DNA of 64,000 nucleotides from Paremcibacter congregatus. Its GTDB lineage: Bacteria > Pseudomonadota > Alphaproteobacteria > Sphingomonadales > Emcibacteraceae. The notes beneath the pieces are model-generated. The model was given only the letters and a program-made list of their open reading frames with translations, was not told the origin of the DNA and did no database searches. Shown piece after piece: positions 9,172-16,387 of the stretch. Location of the stretch: contig NZ_CP041025.1 of NCBI RefSeq assembly GCF_006385135.1, positions 1,085,501 to 1,149,500 of the forward strand, written 5' to 3'. The position numbers and the translations under genes were made by a program. Numbering within the stretch: the stretch's first letter is position 1; the number at the start of each line of letters is the position of its first letter.

Positions 9172-11001
9172 ATGGCGACCCCTGCCGATGACCTGAAATA
9201 TAAACTTTTTACCCGGCGGGCGAGTCTGCTTTCCGGGGGGATGCTGGTGCTGACCTCAGGATTGGTGGGGCGGCTGTATTATCTGCAGGTGGTTAATCAG
9301 AGCCAGTATAAGCTTCTTGCGGACAAAAACCGCATCAGTCTGCGTCTTCTGGCGCCGGAACGGGGAAAAATCCTGGACCGTAATGGCCTGGATCTGGCGA
9401 TTAACCGTACAGATTACCGGGTCAATCTTATCCCTGAACAGACCGAAAATGTAGAGCAAACTCTGGATGCGCTGAATGCAATCCTGCCCATTTCGGAACG
9501 TCAAAGAAAACGCATCCTGCGGGCGGTGAAACGCCAGCGCGGCTTTTTGCCGGTGATGGTGGCAGAAAATCTGGACTGGGACACATTCGCCCGGGTAAAC
9601 ATCAATATTCCCGACTTGCCCGGTATTCAGCCGGATATGGGGATCACACGGTATTATCCGGAAAAAGATCTTCTGGCTCACATTGTTGGCTATGTTGCCT
9701 CTGTCAATGAACGGGAGATCGGCGAAGATCCCCTGCTGGAACTGCCGGGATTTAAAATCGGCAAGAACGGGATGGAACGGGTTCTCGATCAGCGATTGCG
9801 GGGCAAGGCCGGCAACAGCAAGGTTGAAGTCAACGTGATGGGGCGGGTGATCCGGGAACTGAACCGCAATGACAGCCAGCCAGGCGATACCCTGCATCTG
9901 ACCATTGACCGGGACATTCAGAAATTTACCGCCGACCGGGTGCGGGACGAGAGTGCGGCGGTGGTGGTGATTGATGTACACAGCGGGGAATTGCTGGCCC
10001 TGACCTCGACGCCCGCTTATGATCCCAATGATTTTAATCTGGGCATCAGTCAGAAAAAATATGATGTTCTTCTGGGTGATGCCCGTAAGCCGTTGATCAA
10101 CAAGGCGGTGCAGGGGGTTTATCCACCGGGATCGACTTTCAAGATGATCGTGGCGTTGGCGGCTTTGGAAGCCGGGGTTATCGATAAGGATGAGACGATA
10201 TTCTGTAACAGCCGCTATAAAATCGGTAATACCGTAAAGCATTGCTGGAAACGTACTGGTCATGGCCATGTGAGCATGGTGGAAGCCATTGCCGGGTCCT
10301 GCGATGTATATTTCTATGAAATTGCCGGGCGGGTCGGTATTGACAAAATCCACGAGATGGCGGCGCGCTTCGGGTTAGGTCGAAAATTTGGTATTGATAT
10401 TCCCGGGGAAAAAGACGGCATTAACCCGTCCAAAGGATGGAAGATGGCGACCCGGGGGCAGCGCTGGCAGGGCGGCGACACGGCGAATGTGGGGATCGGG
10501 CAGGGGGCTGTCCTGGTGACGCCCCTGCAGCTTGCTGTTATGATCGCCCGGCTGGTTAACGGGGGGCGGGCGATTAAGCCGAGCATCCTGATTGCTGACA
10601 GGGAAGATAAACCTCAGGAGCCGGAAAAAATTCCGTTTAATCCGGCGAACATGAAAGTCATTCACGAAGGAATGATGGCCGTGGTCAATAAGCAGTTCGG
10701 AGTGGCCTTCGCGCAGCGGATACGGGAAGAAGGCATGTCTTACGGCGGCAAGACCGGGTCGGCGCAGGTGCGGCGTATTTCCAAGGCCGAACGGGACGTG
10801 CGGGTGCGAAAAAATGAAGAAAAGCCCTGGATCGAGAGGGATCATGCGCTTTTTGTCGGATATGGTCCACTGGAGAATCCCCGATATGCGGTGAGTGTTA
10901 TTGTGGAACATGGGGGCGGCGGCTCTTCCAAGGCGGCGCCAATTGCCAAAGACGTTCTGAAGTACATGTTTGAGCAGGACAAGGCGGAGGACAAAGCCTG
11001 A
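9172..11001 (+). CDS. mrdA: Penicillin-binding protein 2, elongasome transpeptidase
   Basis: A 609-residue monofunctional class B penicillin-binding protein that cross-links peptidoglycan along the side wall. After a short cytoplasmic segment and one transmembrane helix (LLSGGMLVLTSGLVGRLYYL) come the pedestal domain (RGKILDRNGLDLAIN, KNGMERVLDQRLRG) and the transpeptidase domain. The active-site motifs are SxxK in PPGSTFKMIVAL, SxD in GSCDVYFYEIA and KTG in YGGKTGSAQV. It starts 5 bases after mreD and overlaps rodA by one base. It is the probable target of mecillinam-type beta-lactams, by family knowledge. Confidence 0.97.
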   Translation: MATPADDLKYKLFTRRASLLSGGMLVLTSGLVGRLYYLQVVNQSQYKLLADKNRISLRLLAPERGKILDRNGLDLAINRTDYRVNLIPEQTENVEQTLDALNAILPISERQRKRILRAVKRQRGFLPVMVAENLDWDTFARVNINIPDLPGIQPDMGITRYYPEKDLLAHIVGYVASVNEREIGEDPLLELPGFKIGKNGMERVLDQRLRGKAGNSKVEVNVMGRVIRELNRNDSQPGDTLHLTIDRDIQKFTADRVRDESAAVVVIDVHSGELLALTSTPAYDPNDFNLGISQKKYDVLLGDARKPLINKAVQGVYPPGSTFKMIVALAALEAGVIDKDETIFCNSRYKIGNTVKHCWKRTGHGHVSMVEAIAGSCDVYFYEIAGRVGIDKIHEMAARFGLGRKFGIDIPGEKDGINPSKGWKMATRGQRWQGGDTANVGIGQGAVLVTPLQLAVMIARLVNGGRAIKPSILIADREDKPQEPEKIPFNPANMKVIHEGMMAVVNKQFGVAFAQRIREEGMSYGGKTGSAQVRRISKAERDVRVRKNEEKPWIERDHALFVGYGPLENPRYAVSVIVEHGGGGSSKAAPIAKDVLKYMFEQDKAEDKA

Positions 11002-12146
11002 TGGCCTTACAATTGCAGGGACGTCGACGGTCCAAATCTTTGCTCCAGAAAATTTCGGAACTGAATTTTCTGATGATCATTGTCGTGGTTCTAATTGCCT
11101 CTATCGGCTTCGGGCTGCTTTACTCGGTGTCCGGCGGCGCTGTTGATCCCTGGGCAAAAAAACAGGTGATCCGTTTTGTTATCGGCATGGCGGGTATGGT
11201 GGTGATTGCCTTGATCGACATTCGGGTGTGGATGTTTCTGGCCTATCCTTTTTATTTCCTGTCGCTGATGTTGCTGGTTATTGTGGATATTGCAGGGCAT
11301 ACCGGCATGGGGGCGACCCGATGGATTAATCTCGGGTTTATGAACCTGCAACCTTCGGAATTGATGAAAATCGCCCTGGTGCTGGCTCTGGCGCGGTATT
11401 TTCATTGCCTGGACAATGATCAGGTGGGTCGATACCGGCGGCTGGTGATGCCTCTTTTCCTGATTATGGCGCCGATTATTCTGGTGCTGCGCCAACCGGA
11501 CCTGGGCACCAGTATATTGATTGCTATTGGCGGCGTAGCCATACTGTTTGCTGCAGGGATAAGGATGTGGATATTTGTTGTTACGGGCCTGGCGTCCATT
11601 CCGGCGGCCTTCGGGGCCTGGCAATTTATGAAACCCTATCAGCAGAGCAGGGTGCTGACCTTTCTCAACCCGGAAAGAGATCCTTTGGGGGCGGGATATC
11701 ATAGTATTCAGGCCAAGATCGCGGTGGGCTCCGGCGGCGTGCATGGCAAAGGCTTCATTCAGGGAAGCCAGAGCCAGTTAAACTTTTTGCCGGAAAAACA
11801 TACGGATTTCATCTTTACGGTTCTTGCGGAAGAATTTGGTCTGATTGGTGGTTTGGGGCTGTTAGGTCTGTATCTGCTTTTGCTGGGGTATGCAGTGATC
11901 ATCAGTATGAGCGTCCGCAGCCAGTTTGGCCGGTTGCTGTCGCTTGGCATGGCGGTGACCTTTTTCCTCTATATGTTTATCAATGTGGCGATGAACCTCG
12001 GCATGTTGCCTGTGGTCGGTGTGCCGTTGCCGCTGGTGTCTTACGGCGGCTCTGCGATGTTGACATTGCTCGTAGGGATAGGGTTTGTTCTTTGCGTTGC
12101 CATCCACCGTGATACATCAATTTCACGAGGGGGTGCTTTTGCGTGA
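11001..12146 (+). CDS. rodA: SEDS peptidoglycan glycosyltransferase RodA
   Basis: A 381-residue SEDS-family polymerase that extends glycan strands together with PBP2. It has about ten transmembrane helices and the family blocks GATRWINLGFMNLQPSELMK, RQPDLGTSIL, the long loop GSQSQLNFLPEKHTDFIFTV with the conserved Glu/Asp region, and PLVSYGGSAMLTLLVGIG. It is the last gene of the mre operon, translationally coupled to mrdA. No strong terminator follows; a weak 5-bp hairpin lies at 12264-12277. Confidence 0.96.
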   Translation: MALQLQGRRRSKSLLQKISELNFLMIIVVVLIASIGFGLLYSVSGGAVDPWAKKQVIRFVIGMAGMVVIALIDIRVWMFLAYPFYFLSLMLLVIVDIAGHTGMGATRWINLGFMNLQPSELMKIALVLALARYFHCLDNDQVGRYRRLVMPLFLIMAPIILVLRQPDLGTSILIAIGGVAILFAAGIRMWIFVVTGLASIPAAFGAWQFMKPYQQSRVLTFLNPERDPLGAGYHSIQAKIAVGSGGVHGKGFIQGSQSQLNFLPEKHTDFIFTVLAEEFGLIGGLGLLGLYLLLLGYAVIISMSVRSQFGRLLSLGMAVTFFLYMFINVAMNLGMLPVVGVPLPLVSYGGSAMLTLLVGIGFVLCVAIHRDTSISRGGAFA

Positions 12147-12373
12147 GTCACTTATTTCTTATGCTCTGATTCCTTGTTAATGAATTAAGACTAGTCCACT
12201 TGAATGATTGGAATCCGGCGGAAAATAATGTAAAATTATGGCCGTAAACAGATGATTCGGAAGAGGGAAATATCCCTTTCTGAACGGTATGTCTGTATGT
12301 GGGTTCAATGCCCAGAAGAAATCACAATACTCAGAATGAGCTATGCTGCCCCAGAAGGGGCATGGAGAAAGAA
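12147..12373. other. Intergenic region after rodA, no clear gene
   Basis: The first part of the 570-base gap between rodA and the Fic-type gene. I see no convincing long ORF. It holds two short hairpins: AGGGA-AATA-TCCCT at 12264-12277, a weak rodA terminator candidate lacking a T tract, and TGCCCC-AGAA-GGGGCA at 12347-12362, directly before the ribosome-binding site of the small ORF at 12374. Confidence 0.5.
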
Positions 12374-12475
12374 ATGCCTTACCGAATTCCACGTCATGAG
12401 GTCTCGAAGCAATTTTTTAAAGCCTTTTTATTCGGGGTTTTAACCTGCAGTTTTTTCCTGTTTCTTGTAGGCTGA
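12374..12475 (+). CDS. Possible 33-residue single-span membrane peptide
   Basis: The short ORF MPYRIPRHEVSKQFFK... continues with a hydrophobic run (AFLFGVLTCSFFLFLVG) to the stop. It has a basic N-terminus and one potential transmembrane helix, and is preceded by GGAGAAAG at a suitable distance. A tetraloop hairpin (12347-12362) sits just before that ribosome-binding site. No homologue is recognised. Composition and signals make it plausible, but a chance ORF of this length cannot be excluded. Confidence 0.4.
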   Translation: MPYRIPRHEVSKQFFKAFLFGVLTCSFFLFLVG

Positions 12476-12526
12476 TCGCAATTTGAAGGATACGCCCCGG
12501 ACGGTCAGTAACGTTTAAACCGGGGA

Positions 12527-12613
12527 TTATTTCAACTGACTATGGCGGAAACAATCTGTTGTGTGGTCATTAATAATGCCCACGGCCTGCATAAAGGCGT
12601 AACAGATGGTTGG
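12527..12613 (-). pseudogene. Displaced 3' fragment of tag
   Basis: Read on the minus strand this stretch encodes the last 24 shared codons of Tag (PTICYAFMQAV...DCFRH) and then SQLK and a stop, whereas the intact gene at 13747 ends KQLHI. The shared 73 bases differ at one position, a synonymous Ile codon. It is best read as the original tag 3' end, cut off when the AT-rich insert carrying the Fic-type gene entered. Confidence 0.85.
12541..12613. repeat. 73-bp direct repeat, left copy (putative attachment site)
   Basis: Identical to 13764-13836 in 72 of 73 bases (12572 A against 13795 G), same orientation, offset 1223. It lies at the left edge of the AT-rich insert and is derived from the 3' end of tag. 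Confidence 0.92.
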
Positions 12614-13763
12614 GCAGTGAGCTATGCGATATTTTGTACTTGTTTGTTTATTTTCTTTAATAGGTAATTTAATTTATATAGTGCAATGTGATTTTTTTAA
12701 GTTGTAGAATTAAATTCATTTGATGGCCGTAGGTGAATGGATAATCGTTAATATTATTCAAAATATTGAGCTTTGTAAATTTAGTTGGAAATGTATGATA
12801 GAAGAAGTTGATTTTGAATTAATAGAAAACGAAGAGGTTAAAAATGAATATGAGAGGTGTAAGAAGGGAATTGGTGAGGAGGATAAATACAAAGATGCAA
12901 AAAGACTTGGTATTCATGATGTTGTAAAAGCTCATTTTCTAATTGCTGATTATTTTTATTCTGCGGGAGAAGGTATGGGAGGTATTGGTCCTCGAGATAC
13001 TGATTTACTTAATTCTGCACTTTATAGGCAACATGTTTCATTAGCTGGGATATTAAAGTACAATGATTCATTGACTATATGTTCAACTCTATTTTACGGT
13101 TTAGTAAAGGATCACGTGTTTTATGATGGGAATAAAAGAACAGCTTTTACATGCTTAGTATATCACTTAATGCTCCATGGCTTATATCCAACACTTTCTC
13201 AAAAAGAGTTGGAAGACTTCACAGTTGATGTTGCAGATGGTGAATTTAAGAAAAAAAAACGATATATTGACTATTCGAAAAATTCAGATGACCCAGATAT
13301 TAAATATATTGCTCACTTTTTAAAAAAGAATACACGTAAGAAGGATACGAAGTCCTATTCTGTTACCTATAGGCAATTAAATAAAATACTGATGAAGTTT
13401 GGTTATGAATTGGAAAATGCTGGCGGGAACTACATTGATATTAGGCGCAAGGAGATACGAAGGAAGGCATTTAAAGCTTTTGGTATTGAAATTAAACAAG
13501 GGAAAGAAGAAAGCGTAAACATTAAAGTGTGCCAGATCGGTTTTCCAGGATGGACAAAAAAAGTAAATGATAGTGCCATTAATACTGTTAGAAAAGCTAC
13601 TAAGCTTGATCATAAGCATGGTATTGATTCGGCAGCGTTTTTCAAGAATCAAGATCCTATTAGGTGCATGATTTTGGATTATGCAGAACCTTTACACCGT
13701 CTAGCTTATAGATAAATATGACTAGGTGTACGTGGTAGTAATTTGATTAGATATGTAATTGCT
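12614..13763. mobile_element. Small AT-rich insert between tag-derived direct repeats
   Basis: A 1.15-kb segment bounded by the two 73-bp repeats. Its base composition differs visibly from the flanks: the line 13201-13260, for example, has 19 G/C of 60. It contains a single Fic/Doc-type gene and short AT-rich spacers. At the right junction it supplies a new end (KQLHI) for Tag, as site-specific integrative elements often do for a target gene. No integrase or transposase is present, so it is either a non-autonomous cassette, a remnant of a larger island, or the product of homologous exchange at tag. Confidence 0.75.
12720..13715 (+). CDS. Fic/Doc-family protein with HicA-like C-terminal domain
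   Basis: Up to 331 residues. A Fic/Doc domain covers about residues 60-165, with HDVVKAHFLIADYF, the GIGPRDTDLLNSAL block and the catalytic loop HVFYDGNKRTAF (His132). The loop matches the Doc form of the HxFx(D/E)GNxxR motif, so it could modify a protein target by AMP or phosphate transfer. From about 220, YRQLNKILMKFGYELENAGG and IGFPGWTKKVN resemble the HicA double-stranded-RNA-binding-like fold; this is a visual match. Start uncertain: TTG 12720, ATG 12723 or ATG 12795, none with a strong ribosome-binding site. AT-rich, with no separate antitoxin gene beside it. Confidence 0.75.
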   Translation: MMAVGEWIIVNIIQNIELCKFSWKCMIEEVDFELIENEEVKNEYERCKKGIGEEDKYKDAKRLGIHDVVKAHFLIADYFYSAGEGMGGIGPRDTDLLNSALYRQHVSLAGILKYNDSLTICSTLFYGLVKDHVFYDGNKRTAFTCLVYHLMLHGLYPTLSQKELEDFTVDVADGEFKKKKRYIDYSKNSDDPDIKYIAHFLKKNTRKKDTKSYSVTYRQLNKILMKFGYELENAGGNYIDIRRKEIRRKAFKAFGIEIKQGKEESVNIKVCQIGFPGWTKKVNDSAINTVRKATKLDHKHGIDSAAFFKNQDPIRCMILDYAEPLHRLAYR

Positions 13764-14325
13764 TATGGCGGAAACAATCTGTTGTGTGGTCATTGATAAT
13801 GCCCACGGCCTGCATAAAGGCGTAACAGATGGTTGGACCGCAAAAACCAAAGCCTTTTTTCTTGAGCGCTTTGCTCATGGCCTGTGACTCTGCCGTTTCG
13901 GCAGGAACGTCTGCCCCGGTCCGCCAGCTGTTCTGTACGGTCTTGTCGTCTGTGAAGCTCCAGATAAATTCCGAAAAGCCTCCGGGGTGCGCCTGCTCTA
14001 TTTCAAGATAGGCGCGGGCGTTTTTAATTGTAGCGAGAATTTTCATGCGGTTACGGATGATGCCCTTGTCCTGCATCAGCCGTTCGACGTCCTCGTCGTC
14101 ATAAGCGGCTATTTTCACCGGGTCAAACTGGTCAAAAGCCGTGATGAAAGTTTCGCGGCGCCGCAAAATGGTAATCCATGACAGCCCGGCCTGAAAGCCA
14201 TCCAGGATCAGTTTTTCAAACAGGGCGCGGGAATCTCTTATGGGAACGCCCCATTCCTCGTCGTGGTAGGCGACATAGAGCGGATCTTCCCCCGGCCATG
14301 TGCAGCGTGATTTTTGTTCGGTCAT
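13747..14325 (-). CDS. tag: DNA-3-methyladenine glycosylase I
   Basis: A 192-residue glycosylase that removes 3-methyladenine from alkylated DNA to start base-excision repair. The four zinc ligands of the family are present: Cys8 in CTWPG, His21 in AYHDEEWG, and His180 and Cys184 in NDHTTDCFRH. Also seen are FQAGLSWITILRRRE and the catalytic-region KGFGFCGPTICYAFMQAVG. The last five codons (KQLHI) come from the AT-rich insert at its left, after the 73-bp repeat, yet all zinc ligands are kept, so it should still be active. The start is one base away from the ygfZ stop upstream; the two are probably co-transcribed. Confidence 0.95.
   Translation of the reverse strand: MTEQKSRCTWPGEDPLYVAYHDEEWGVPIRDSRALFEKLILDGFQAGLSWITILRRRETFITAFDQFDPVKIAAYDDEDVERLMQDKGIIRNRMKILATIKNARAYLEIEQAHPGGFSEFIWSFTDDKTVQNSWRTGADVPAETAESQAMSKALKKKGFGFCGPTICYAFMQAVGIINDHTTDCFRHKQLHI
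13764..13836. repeat. 73-bp direct repeat, right copy (inside tag)
   Basis: This is the partner of 12541-12613 and forms codons for the last shared part of Tag up to His187, including the zinc ligands His180 and Cys184. The single difference between copies is a silent Ile codon change (ATC here, ATT on the left). Confidence 0.92.
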
Positions 14326-14326
14326 C

Positions 14327-15157
14327 TCAGATATCCTTGATCCAGTCGGGTTGTTCCGGTGTCACGGTGGCGTCTCCGCATGTATAGATGTCGCCAAATG
14401 TCAGGTCGGCGAGGCGGAAATACCCTATGGCTCTATCGGCGAAGCCTGAACGAATATCGCCGACTTTCTTGCCGGCGCTGTTGCATATTTCGCTGCCCCG
14501 GGCGGGCAAGGGCCCGTTAACCGTGACCGGCAGCAGACGTTTTTTTAACGAAGTGCGGTGTTTCATGCGGGCGGTGACCTCCTGTCCCACATAGCACCCC
14601 TTGTTGAAGTCCACACCGTGGAGTTCTTCCATGTTGCCTTCGAGGATCAGGGTTTTGTCGACATCAAAATCACGGGCGCCATCCGGAATGCCAAGGCGCA
14701 GGCGTGTGGTATCATAAGCACTGATATCATCAGGCAGTTCTGCGGCCTCTTCCTGCGGGACAATCGCCCGAAAGCCAAGACCGGCATGGCGGGGGTCGGG
14801 ACAGGCTTTATCAAAAGCGTCCCCAATACCTTGTCCCGCCACGATCCTGTATAGGGCGCTGACATCCTTTATTTCCACATCGGCGCGCAGTTTATACATC
14901 ATCAGGCGTCGCAAAAGATCCGTTGCCCGGTCCGCTTCGCAGTCGAGAAACAGCACCTCATCGAATTCGGACAGAAAAAAATCAAACAGATATTTCCCCT
15001 GCGGCGTCAGCAGGGCGGCATAAATCATCTGGCCTGGCGCAATTTTATCCACATTATTGGTGATAATGCCCTGCAGCAGCCTTTTGCGGTCCGGTCCGCA
15101 AAGGGTCAGGATCGTCCGGTTGTTCAGCGGGACGGGAACGGGATGGGATGCGGTCAT
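14327..15157 (-). CDS. ygfZ: YgfZ/GcvT-like folate-binding protein
   Basis: A 276-residue tetrahydrofolate-dependent protein that helps repair or maintain iron-sulfur clusters in enzymes such as MiaB. It has the GcvT-like fold; the diagnostic motif is KGCYVGQEVTARMKHR, with the functional Cys near residue 190. The N-terminal half contains ALLTPQGKYLFDFFL. It precedes tag with a one-base gap and follows wecB by two bases, suggesting one minus-strand transcription unit. Confidence 0.93.
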   Translation of the reverse strand: MTASHPVPVPLNNRTILTLCGPDRKRLLQGIITNNVDKIAPGQMIYAALLTPQGKYLFDFFLSEFDEVLFLDCEADRATDLLRRLMMYKLRADVEIKDVSALYRIVAGQGIGDAFDKACPDPRHAGLGFRAIVPQEEAAELPDDISAYDTTRLRLGIPDGARDFDVDKTLILEGNMEELHGVDFNKGCYVGQEVTARMKHRTSLKKRLLPVTVNGPLPARGSEICNSAGKKVGDIRSGFADRAIGYFRLADLTFGDIYTCGDATVTPEQPDWIKDI

Positions 15158-15159
15158 AA

Positions 15160-16278
15160 TCAGGTATGGTAACTTTCTGCGATGTCTTTCAGGTGATGAG
15201 CAATTTTTTCAGCGGCATGGCCATCGCCAAAGGGATTTTCAGCCGTCTGCATACTCTTATAATGCGCCTTGTCATGAATGAGCAAGTCCAGTTCCTGTAA
15301 TATGGTGGCTCGCTCGGTTCCTGCAAGGCGCAAGCACCCATTTTCTACGCCTTCCGGGCGTTCTGTTTTCGTGCGCACCACAATCACGGGAACGTTCAAT
15401 GACGGGGCTTCTTCCTGTATGCCGCCGGAATCGGTGATAATGGCGAAGGCGCCCGACATCAGGGCGACAAATTTGGGGTAGGGCAGTGGATCAATCAGAA
15501 AAATATTATCGTGGCGGCCCAGCATCTCCTGGACCACGGTAGAGGTGGCCGGATTGGGGTGCAGGGGCATGACAAGGTCATAGGCCGGATTGGTTATGGC
15601 GAATTCCATCAGGGTCGCCAACGTGTTGCGCAAGGGCTCTCCCTGGCTTTCCCGCCGATGCAGGGTGATCAGGAAATAGGGCCGTTTCCCGTCCCGGCCG
15701 GCCAGAATGGGGAGGGATGTATTTTTCTGCCGGAGTATCATGTCGATCACGGTGTTGCCGGTCACGAAAATCCGGTTTTCAGGGTGGCCCTCCTTCAATA
15801 AATTCAGCCGGGCCTGTTCCGTGGGGCAAAAATGCCAGGCGGCGATTTTGGAGATGCCCTGACGGTAGATTTCCTCCGGAAAGGGAGATGTGATATCATA
15901 AGTACGCAGACCCGCTTCTACATGCGCTACGGCAACATTCTGTCCCCCGGCGACCATGGCGGCGGTAAAGGCGCTGGCCGTGTCGCCCTGGACAACAACC
16001 AGGTCCGGATGCAGACGCTTTATCACCTCGGGAAGCTGGGCGGTGAGTGTGGCGATCAGCTGATCAAGGCTCTGGCCGGACTTCATCACGGAGAGCCGGA
16101 TGTCCGCCGTAATGTCCAGTTCCTGATACAGGTCAGCCAGAAGGTCTTTTTGCTGACCGGTGTCACACAGACGGGGCGTGATGTTAAAATGGGATTTTAA
16201 GTTGTGATAAACGGGGGCCAATTTTATGAGTTCTGGCCGTGACCCGAAACAAAATAGAATTTGACTGTCGTTACTCAT
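15160..16278 (-). CDS. wecB: UDP-N-acetylglucosamine 2-epimerase, non-hydrolysing
   Basis: A 372-residue enzyme interconverting UDP-GlcNAc and UDP-ManNAc for surface polysaccharide. It has a GT-B-like two-domain fold. Motifs are CFGSRPELIKLAPVYHNLK at the start, LVVVQGDTASAFTAAM, HVEAGLRTYD, VTGNTVIDMI in the linker, LHRRES and TDSGGIQEEAPSLNVPVIV. The usual PEExNR element reads PFPEEIYRQ. No other sugar-nucleotide gene is next to it, so the destination of ManNAc is unknown. It is divergent from the dihydroorotase-like gene with 109 bases between. Confidence 0.93.
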   Translation of the reverse strand: MSNDSQILFCFGSRPELIKLAPVYHNLKSHFNITPRLCDTGQQKDLLADLYQELDITADIRLSVMKSGQSLDQLIATLTAQLPEVIKRLHPDLVVVQGDTASAFTAAMVAGGQNVAVAHVEAGLRTYDITSPFPEEIYRQGISKIAAWHFCPTEQARLNLLKEGHPENRIFVTGNTVIDMILRQKNTSLPILAGRDGKRPYFLITLHRRESQGEPLRNTLATLMEFAITNPAYDLVMPLHPNPATSTVVQEMLGRHDNIFLIDPLPYPKFVALMSGAFAIITDSGGIQEEAPSLNVPVIVVRTKTERPEGVENGCLRLAGTERATILQELDLLIHDKAHYKSMQTAENPFGDGHAAEKIAHHLKDIAESYHT

Positions 16279-16387
16279 TTAATCATTTCCTGACTTTGAG
16301 TTTCCACGGGGACCTGAGGAAAATCTTGTTGACTTGGTTAAATAAGAGTATGTCTTTAACTGTAACTTAAAAAGAGGGGTTATTCTA

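Noticed and set aside
9256-10353. Long open frame antisense to mrdA (also similar frames opposite leuA at 3244-4260 and tkt at 39834-40868)
   Set aside because: These are shadows of well-supported genes, rich in His/Arg from the complementary codon pattern and without family similarity or ribosome-binding sites.
12264-12277. rodA terminator
   Set aside because: AGGGA-AATA-TCCCT is only 5 bp with no T tract; noted but not listed as a terminator.
12495-12525. CCCCGG ... CCGGGG inverted repeat as original tag terminator
   Set aside because: A 6-bp stem with a 19-base loop and no T tract on the minus strand.
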